IMG/VR virus record: IMGVR_UViG_3300037826_000095
Coordinates: 1-35,560 of that record
From: a virus
Reading direction: 5' to 3' (one strand)
DNA: 35,560 nt
Shown here: positions 30,485 through 35,560 of the stretch, piece by piece
How positions within the stretch are numbered: position 1 is the first letter of the stretch
How the letters are laid out: each line of letters opens with the position of its first letter
Translations under genes and position numbers: made by a program
The notes under the pieces: generated by a model
What the model saw: the letters and a program-made list of their open reading frames with translations, nothing else
Told to the model about the DNA's origin: nothing
Databases searched by the model: none

Positions 30485-32725
30485 CTATACCTCCCAGTTT
30501 CTCACGCCGCGGATATTCAGGATCTCCTCCTGTCGCCGCGCGATCTCCTCGATGTCGTCGTAGCTGCGCACACTACCCGCGCCAAAATGATTGTGGATTT
30601 CGTAGCGCGCGCCCGCGCCGCCGCCACCCGCGCCCGCCATCGCCATCTGCGGCTGCGCCCCCTGCACACTCAGCGAGGCGCTCAGATCCGGCAGATTGCC
30701 GATTGCATCGCCCACGCCGCGCAGTCCGACCTCGAAGGGCGTCGGGCTGCCCGGGACCAGCCAATCTGGGACAGCATCGGCGATACTATTAAGCCCTTCC
30801 TTGAAGGCGTCGCTAAAGAATCGCACCGCGTCCGGCAAATCTTTCAAATCCTCGATCAATTGTGTGGTGAAATCTACCAGCAACTCTAGTGGTTTCAGAG
30901 ATAATCTCATCAAAATCCCACTGAGTTTCAAGAATGCCTCCACAGCATTCCCCACGAATTGCCCCGCGATCCTGAAGTCCGCCTTAATAGGCTCCATATC
31001 ATCACTGGTTAATCCCAGCGCTTGGCCTAAATCTCGCAATGATTCCAACAAGTCGTTGAATGTGTCGCGCTGAATCAACCTCAGCTCGCCTAGCGTTTGT
31101 CTTACATCTCGCCCCATTCCGTCGCGGAACCCACGCCCGAAATCCGCCACAGCATCCTTAGCCTCGCGTGCTGCTGCCGGTATATTATTGCGCAACCAAT
31201 CAACTACATTACCAAGGTGCTCATCTGCCAGATTAGAGAACCAGGAGAGGTAAGCGCGTGCAATGCCGATTTTTTCACGAAGCGTGAGGGTCATCTTGCC
31301 CCACCATTCATTCAATACACTCACGGCTTCTGGGATTTTCTCGGAGAGCCAACTTCTCAAATCCTCCGCAACCGGGAAGACATTCTCGCGTACCCAACCC
31401 CAAACAGCCTGCAATGCCGGAAGTAGCCGCTCTCCCCAGAACGAAACAAGCGTATCAATCGCCTGTGGTATTTTCTCTTCTAACCAGGAGCGGAGGCGCT
31501 GTGCAACCGGGAAGACATTCTCGCGTACCCACCCCCAAACAGCCTGTAATGCCGGAAGTAGTCGCTCTCCCCAGAACGAAACAAGCGTATCAATCGCCTG
31601 TGGTATTTTCTCGGAGAGCCAAACGCTCAATGATTCAATATGCGGTATAGCCTGATCAACCGCCTCGCCCATCATATCGCCCAGCGGCGCCAGATTCGTC
31701 TGTACCGTACGCCACAGGCGCTCCAGCGCGGGGACGATGCCCTTCTCCATCGCCTGGCCCGCCGCGTCCGTGGCACCACTCATATTCTCGATAGCGTCCT
31801 GGGCCTGGCCTGCCGCCAGGAACACATCGCCGCCCACGTCCTCCCACTTGCTCCCAAAAAGCGCCGCCCCGGCCTGCGCCCGCAGCGTCTCGCTGTCCAC
31901 GTCGCCCAGCGCGCCCGTGATCGTCTCCATCGCGTCGGCGACGGTGATCTCCCCGGCCTCGTATTTGGCGTAGAGCTCCTCGCTATTGATGCCAATCGAG
32001 TCCAATGCTTGCACCGCGCTCTCCTCCGCCGCGCCGAAGCGAATCCCGAATTCGCGGACGCCGTCGGCCACCACATCGGTGTTGTAGGCGCCCTCGTCCA
32101 GCCCGGCGTTGAGCGCGCCCAGCGCCTCCTCGGCCGTGAAGCCCAGACGCTCGAAGTCGCTGGAATACTCGCGCACCGTATCGCCGAAGTCGCCCGCCTG
32201 GTTGAGGCCCTCCTGAAAGCCCTTGGTGATCAGGTCGAAGGCGGCTTCCGAGTTCTCGACCAGGCCAGATTTCACCGCCGCCCCGGCGATGCTCGCACCC
32301 TCGGCCACCTCGACGCCGAAGGTATCCCGCAGCACCATCGCCCGGCGCGTGCTCTCCTCCAGCGCGTCGCCCTGCTCGCCCAGCACCTGGTTCACGTTGG
32401 CCATCGCGTCGGCGATGCCCTCCACGTTCTCGCCCCAGCCGCTCTCGAAGACGTCCAGGGCCTGCGTGCGGAAGTCGGCCATCTCGTCCGCGCTGGCGCC
32501 CACCTGGGCCTGGAAACGGTTCATCGCCTGGTCCGTGGTCTGCGAGAAGCTGAAAGCCTTCCCCGCCACGGCGGTCACCGCGGCACCGGCGGCGGTCAGG
32601 CCACCCACCGCCACCTTGCCCGCCACGCCGCCCAGGTTGCCCAGCGCGCCGCTGGCCTGCTCCAGCGCGCCGCTGGCCTCATCCCGCGCCTGCAAAATTA
32701 TCTCTAGTGCTGCCTGGCTTGCCAT
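30485..32725 (-). CDS. tail tape measure protein
   Basis: 746 residues, helical, Ala/Gly-rich. The N-terminal 350 residues match the phage tape-measure domain (ARDEASGALEQASGALG; FSQTTDQAMNRFQAQVG; GASIAGAAVKSG; ALNAGLDEG). Tape measure length sets tail length and the protein guides DNA ejection. Two 45-residue tandem repeats rich in Trp lie in the middle (KIPQAIDTLVSFWGERLLPA...). A Gly-rich segment is near the end. It follows the chaperone genes, as expected, except that the plus-strand cassette copy B is inserted between them. GAGGAG precedes the ATG. Confidence 0.9.
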   Translation of the reverse strand: MASQAALEIILQARDEASGALEQASGALGNLGGVAGKVAVGGLTAAGAAVTAVAGKAFSFSQTTDQAMNRFQAQVGASADEMADFRTQALDVFESGWGENVEGIADAMANVNQVLGEQGDALEESTRRAMVLRDTFGVEVAEGASIAGAAVKSGLVENSEAAFDLITKGFQEGLNQAGDFGDTVREYSSDFERLGFTAEEALGALNAGLDEGAYNTDVVADGVREFGIRFGAAEESAVQALDSIGINSEELYAKYEAGEITVADAMETITGALGDVDSETLRAQAGAALFGSKWEDVGGDVFLAAGQAQDAIENMSGATDAAGQAMEKGIVPALERLWRTVQTNLAPLGDMMGEAVDQAIPHIESLSVWLSEKIPQAIDTLVSFWGERLLPALQAVWGWVRENVFPVAQRLRSWLEEKIPQAIDTLVSFWGERLLPALQAVWGWVRENVFPVAEDLRSWLSEKIPEAVSVLNEWWGKMTLTLREKIGIARAYLSWFSNLADEHLGNVVDWLRNNIPAAAREAKDAVADFGRGFRDGMGRDVRQTLGELRLIQRDTFNDLLESLRDLGQALGLTSDDMEPIKADFRIAGQFVGNAVEAFLKLSGILMRLSLKPLELLVDFTTQLIEDLKDLPDAVRFFSDAFKEGLNSIADAVPDWLVPGSPTPFEVGLRGVGDAIGNLPDLSASLSVQGAQPQMAMAGAGGGGAGARYEIHNHFGAGSVRSYDDIEEIARRQEEILNIRGVRNWEV
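31369..31611 (-). repeat. 135-bp tandem duplication inside the tape measure gene
   Basis: CAACCGGGAAGACATTCTCG at 31369 recurs at 31504 with only a few changes over more than 100 bp. It encodes two 45-residue units; a third, more diverged unit lies on each side. Unit gain would lengthen the tail ruler. Confidence 0.85.
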
Positions 32726-32792
32726 CCGCTACTCCTCAAAGAAAACTGTTTACTCCAGTTACCAAATTGGTTCCCACAGTCAAAGCCTGATG

Positions 32793-32801
32793 TGGTATAA
32801 T
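32793..32801 (+). promoter_or_regulatory. extended -10 promoter of cassette copy B
   Basis: TGGTATAAT, a consensus extended -10, with the leader arm starting 10 nt after it. TTGGTT lies 23 nt upstream, as in copy A. Confidence 0.7.
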
Positions 32802-32810
32802 TTCGATACT

Positions 32811-32965
32811 GAGATACCAACTCATCGGCAGGGGCGTTTTTGCGTTTCTGGCACAATCGCATACAATACACCTGTGGGCCCGTGGTGGAATGCGCCCCGT
32901 CGAGTTGGTATCTCCCGGAAGCGCGAAAGCCGCGGGCTCGCGCCATCGAGTAAAGGAGATACCAA
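32811..32965 (+). ncRNA. structured 5' leader (putative RNA switch) of cassette copy B
   Basis: Same 155-nt length as copy A, 14 differences. Arm 1 GAGATACCAACTC (32811-32823), arm 2 GAGTTGGTATCTC (32902-32914), arm 3 GAGATACCAA (32956-32965, overlapping the GGAG site). The two substitutions in arm 1 relative to copy A are mirrored as complements in arm 2 and repeated in arm 3, so six of the 14 differences are concerted. An extra change in the outer helix gives G-U in place of A-U. The loop region (TTTTTGCGTTTCTGG...) is nearly unchanged, as expected for a sensor or protein-binding part. Confidence 0.72.
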
Positions 32966-33214
32966 GTGAAGACCCGTAGCATCGATCCGAGCCTCGTCAC
33001 TGTCGAACTCACCGCTCACGAGTGCGACCTCATCGCCCGCGCCCTTTACGCCCACACCGACCGCGCGGTCGAAACTGAAGCTCAACTGAGCCAGATCCAA
33101 TCCCTCTCCGATTCCTTCGAGCTCGCCTCCATCCTCGCCACCGCCCTCTCCTACCTGCCGCCGGATACCATCGAGCACCTCCGCGAAGAGATGAAGGTCT
33201 CCATCCTCGCCTAA
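32966..33214 (+). CDS. 82-residue cassette protein, copy B (unknown function)
   Basis: GTG start after AAAGGAG, in the position of the ATG in copy A. 71 of 82 residues are identical to copy A; the C-terminal EEMKVSILA is unchanged. Predicted helical and soluble, no motif recognised. Lies on the plus strand between the tail chaperone and tape measure genes, antisense to late transcription. The existence of two full copies with intact frames, promoters and hairpins argues for selection on the whole cassette. Confidence 0.75.
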   Translation: MKTRSIDPSLVTVELTAHECDLIARALYAHTDRAVETEAQLSQIQSLSDSFELASILATALSYLPPDTIEHLREEMKVSILA

Positions 33215-33221
33215 CCCCACC

Positions 33222-33269
33222 GCCTGGTCATCCTTCGCTTGCACTAGCAAAGCCGAGGGGTGACCAGGC
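33222..33269. terminator. 3' hairpin of cassette copy B
   Basis: GCCTGGTCATCC (33222-33233) pairs with GGGTGACCAGGC (33258-33269). Relative to copy A one pair changed from T-A to C-G and another became T-G, so the stem is maintained while the loop differs. Heptamers CTACTCC x4 follow (33271-33298). Confidence 0.6.
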
Positions 33270-33270
33270 C

Positions 33271-33298
33271 CTACTCCCTACTCCCTACTCCCTACTCC
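33271..33298. repeat. CTACTCC heptamer array (four perfect units)
   Basis: Four exact CTACTCC units directly after the cassette hairpin and directly before the stop (33299-33301, minus strand) of the frameshifted chaperone extension. Confidence 0.95.
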
Positions 33299-33896
33299 CT
33301 ATCCCATCCTCGCCCGTGCCTCTCGCGCCTTCCGCCGCTCCCGCTGCACGATGGACCGCTTCTGCAAATACGCCTTGATGTCGCGCACCACCCAGGCTGG
33401 CGTGCGCATTAGCTCCTCCCACGTCCAGCCCAGCTCCAGGCACACCACGATGTCCGGGTCCAGCGGCAGCGCGCTATTCCTTCGTAGCGCCGTCTCCAGG
33501 TCGATCTCGAAAGGATTCCTGCTCGTCCTCCGTCCGCTGGCGGCGCGGGTTCAAGTCGTTGATCGCCGAGAGGATGAAGTCCGCGTCTTGCTCCGTCAAT
33601 TGCTCGATGGCCTGGCGCGTCACCGGGATCGGCTCGCCCTCCTCGTCCGTCCAGGCCACAATACCCCGCTCCAGAATCGCCAGATTCATCCGGTCGATCT
33701 GGAAGTCGGCCACCGCATCCTCCTCGGACGCGCCCGGTTTCATCCCCATCGCCACCGTCTGCCCGGCCAGCCACTGCCGGTCGCCGTATCCGAATTTCTT
33801 GATCGTGCAGGTCTCCAGCGGCGTTCCATCCTCTTTTTTCGCCCACCAGGGCGCGCTAATCGTCTTCCTCTGCGAATCATCCACAAATCTTGGCAT
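33299..33896 (-). CDS. tail assembly chaperone, frameshifted long form (gpGT-like)
   Basis: A second frame, +1 relative to the short form, is open from 33550 to a stop at 33299-33301 and has no start of its own. It encodes a sensible tail: EIDLETALRRNSALPLDPDI, then WTWEELMRTP, then RDIKAYLQKRSI and a basic end. The +1 frame has a TGA at 33551-33553, so the shift must occur between about 33550 and 33510. UUU CGA at 33512-33507 (UUU can re-pair as UUC before a slow CGA) is a candidate; the product would be 198 residues. Equivalent to lambda G/GT (-1) and Mu (-2) shifts before the tape measure. Confidence 0.65.
33474..33896 (-). CDS. tail assembly chaperone, short form (gpG-like)
   Basis: 140 residues. 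Position between tail tube and tape measure, and the domain pattern (WAKKEDGTPLETCTIKKFGYG, then DFQIDRMNLAILERGIVAW, then LTEQDADFILSAINDLNP), fit tail assembly chaperones that coat the tape measure. A purine-rich site (GGGGAGA) precedes the ATG. The normal stop yields this form; the +1/-2 shift near its end yields the long form. Confidence 0.75.
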   Translation of the reverse strand: MPRFVDDSQRKTISAPWWAKKEDGTPLETCTIKKFGYGDRQWLAGQTVAMGMKPGASEEDAVADFQIDRMNLAILERGIVAWTDEEGEPIPVTRQAIEQLTEQDADFILSAINDLNPRRQRTEDEQESFRDRPGDGATKE

Positions 33897-33931
33897 AATC
33901 TCCCCTTTTCGCTCTCTACGTGCCTCTCAGA

Positions 33932-34068
33932 TAGCCATCCTGAGCCTGTCGAAGGATGGCCCTACTCCCTACTTCCTACCTAGCCATCCTGAGCCTGTCG
34001 AAGGATGGCCCTACTCCCTACTTCCTACCTAGCCATCCTGAGCCTGTCGAAGGATGGCCCTACTCCAG
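33932..34068. repeat. 49-bp tandem REP-like units (three copies)
   Basis: Units start at 33932, 33981 and 34030; each has a hairpin GCCATCC...GGATGGC with loop TGAGCCTGTCGAA, followed by CTACTCC/CTACTTC heptamers. The last unit is cut short at the tail tube stop. The loop sequence equals the core of the portal 24-mer. Confidence 0.95.
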
Positions 34069-34073
34069 CCGTC

Positions 34074-35105
34074 CTACGTCGGCAACGCACTCAGGCTATT
34101 CAGCAGCGCCACCTCGAACAGCTTCGCGTAGGAGCTGTTGTACACGCTGTACGCCGTCACCTCGAATGTGCTGGCGCCCTCGTCCTCGCCCCAGGACGGC
34201 CAGGCCTCGTATCGCACCGCCTGGTCAAGCTGCAAATACGGCGGGTTGTCCTGCCCGCTGTCGAGCTCCGTCTGTCCATTGAGCTCGATGCGCATCAGGC
34301 GCGTGCTGCGGCTCTTGTAGTGCCCTTCCTCCGTGTCGGCGTCACTGTTGTACCGGTAGGTCAGCGAGAGCTCCACCGCCTTCGGGCTTTCCGTCACAGA
34401 GCCATAGCTCAAATCCCCGTCGGCGGTGTAGAACGCTGCGAACTTCGTGTTCAGCGTCCAGGTGAACCCGCGCAGCAAACCCGTCTTCTGCGTGCTGCCC
34501 ATCGTACCACCGCTGTCATCGATGTAGAATTTCGCCAGGTTGAACGGCGCGCGCTGCACGCTCTGCACGCTCAACCCGCCCGTGAACGATATGTCCGTCT
34601 TCTTGTCGCCCACGATGTCCAGGGAGAACTGACAGACCTCGTTCGGCGCGCCACTGATCTCCAGGTTGGCCCCGAAACAGTAGGCCATCTCCCAGGCCTG
34701 CGTATTGTCGCCGTACTCAAACGTGAACGTCTCGATGCCGTTGGCCTGATCCGGCGTGTTGGCGCTCGTCACCGCCGGTGCTATCGTCCATTTGTACGCA
34801 TTCGGCTCGTTGGTCGCATCTGGCTGCGTCGGCGTGATGTTGCCGCGGATGCTCGTCAACAGCGCCCACAGGATGTGGCGGAAATTCAAATCCCCCGTCC
34901 ACGTGGCCACGGCCTTCTCGCTGACGAACTCGTCATCTTCGAAGTACTGTGATAGCGAGTTGCGCTCCTCCTCCGGGCGATGAAGTTCGTACTCATCCTC
35001 CCAAGTGCTCATCGTGCCCAACAAAATCTCCGTCGCCGCCTCGGCAGTCCCCGGCGTGTCCTCGACGTTCGATGCCTGAATCTTGCGAAAAGCCTCTAAT
35101 CCCAT
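34074..35105 (-). CDS. major tail tube protein
   Basis: 343 residues, beta-rich, no membrane segments. N-terminus MGLEAFRKIQASNVEDTPGTA followed by alternating strands (SYGSVTESPKAVELSLTYRYNSD) is typical of phage tail tube proteins of the long type. Gene order (tube, chaperones, tape measure, fibre) supports it. Its stop lies 6 nt from the REP-like array. Confidence 0.8.
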   Translation of the reverse strand: MGLEAFRKIQASNVEDTPGTAEAATEILLGTMSTWEDEYELHRPEEERNSLSQYFEDDEFVSEKAVATWTGDLNFRHILWALLTSIRGNITPTQPDATNEPNAYKWTIAPAVTSANTPDQANGIETFTFEYGDNTQAWEMAYCFGANLEISGAPNEVCQFSLDIVGDKKTDISFTGGLSVQSVQRAPFNLAKFYIDDSGGTMGSTQKTGLLRGFTWTLNTKFAAFYTADGDLSYGSVTESPKAVELSLTYRYNSDADTEEGHYKSRSTRLMRIELNGQTELDSGQDNPPYLQLDQAVRYEAWPSWGEDEGASTFEVTAYSVYNSSYAKLFEVALLNSLSALPT

Positions 35106-35126
35106 CTTACTCCTCCAGTCTCTGCT

Positions 35127-35560
35127 CTATTCTGTATCTCGACTGATTACCCGCGCCTGCTCGCGCCATTCCAGTATCTGCCGCTCGCTCACGCGCGGTA
35201 TACTGTCCGCAATCGTCTTCAATTGCTCGCCATTGAGCGCTGCCAGATCGGCTACTGTGCCAATATCCCGCTGGCGCAGATCGGCCGCCGTCTCCGGCCC
35301 GATGCCACTTATCTGCGTCAGCGCCCCGTGCCGCTCGCAGCGCAATCCCCACGCCGCTACCGGCTCCCGGCAGCGGCCATCCTCCAGCGGCGCGCCACAG
35401 AACGGCGCGATCTCGGCAAATTCGGTCGGCTCATACAGCCCGCTCAGGCGGATCTCCTCCTCCGTGATGCCCTCGCGCTCCTCCAGCTCCAGGAGATCGC
35501 GTGGGCGCAGGTCGCGGGCCGGGACCGCGTTCAGGTACTGGCCCTCGCGACCAACGAATC
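35127..35560 (-). CDS. HhH-domain phage protein (5' end outside window)
   Basis: 144 codons are visible, with no start inside the window. The middle has four Cys/His-type residues (PFCGAPLEDGRCREP, LRCERHG), possibly one metal site. The C-terminus is a helix-hairpin-helix domain (SGIGPETAADLRQRDIGTVADLAAL), a DNA-binding fold, followed by a helix (SERQILEWREQA). It lies directly before the tail tube gene, where head-tail connector proteins are usual. Similar HhH-ending proteins occur near phage tail genes, but the role is not known to me. Confidence 0.65.
   Translation of the reverse strand, partial: FVGREGQYLNAVPARDLRPRDLLELEEREGITEEEIRLSGLYEPTEFAEIAPFCGAPLEDGRCREPVAAWGLRCERHGALTQISGIGPETAADLRQRDIGTVADLAALNGEQLKTIADSIPRVSERQILEWREQARVISRDTE

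Overview
The window reads as most of the genome of a temperate, tailed double-stranded DNA phage of a GC-rich bacterium, either integrated or maintained as a phage-plasmid. Nearly all structural and replication genes are on the minus strand, packed with short stop/start overlaps. The genome appears to be cut inside the head genes. The left edge stops inside a Mu-type protease/scaffold gene, where the capsid gene should follow. The right edge starts inside a gene just ahead of the major tail protein. Host assignment is only inference. The GC-rich codon use, the GAAC-N4-GTTC LexA-type boxes, and the dispersed CTACTCC heptamers and CCATCCT...AGGATGG hairpins would fit a Chloroflexota-like host, but nothing proves it.

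Reading along minus-strand transcription: (i) Right edge to 24.4 kb is the tail module: an HhH protein (partial), the tail tube protein, a tail-assembly chaperone with a probable +1/-2 frameshift extension, the tape measure, a small protein, an 1829-residue tip/fibre protein, and a small membrane protein. (ii) 24.4-20.0 kb is the lysogeny and recombination region: a plus-strand tyrosine integrase next to a tRNA-Asn-like half, an XRE repressor divergent from an RHH gene, a second tRNA-like element, and a second tyrosine recombinase. (iii) 20.0-18.0 kb holds a DpdA/TGT-like DNA-modification protein, a MazG-like protein and three Cys-rich small proteins. (iv) 18.0-15.4 kb holds ParA, its DNA-binding partner and an iteron-like array, then two membrane proteins. 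(v) 15.3-11.1 kb holds an AT-rich GIY-YIG-type gene and a large primase-helicase. (vi) 10.8-8.2 kb holds a zinc-ribbon protein, a consensus promoter carrying a LexA-type box, a short gene followed by an intrinsic terminator, a lysis set and the small terminase. (vii) 8.2-7.0 kb is an independent plus-strand operon of three small genes with its own operator-like promoter. (viii) 6.9-0 kb is a Mu-like head module: large terminase interrupted by an intein, a portal-gpF fusion, a gp10/gpG-like protein and a gpI/gpZ-like protease-scaffold.

The most unusual feature is a self-contained plus-strand cassette present twice, at 3.73-4.24 kb and 32.75-33.27 kb. It lies antisense to the late genes, once between terminase and portal and once between the tail chaperone and tape measure. 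Each copy has an extended -10 promoter, a 155-nt leader, an 82-codon gene (87 % identical between copies) and a 3' hairpin. In the leader, one 13-nt arm, its exact complement, and a third copy overlapping the Shine-Dalgarno all change together between the two copies. This is strong evidence for an RNA switch with two mutually exclusive pairings that controls translation.

Other points of interest are a likely class 3 intein exactly at the terminase Walker A motif, host-type repeats that have become coding sequence, and the combination of partition genes with two integrases.
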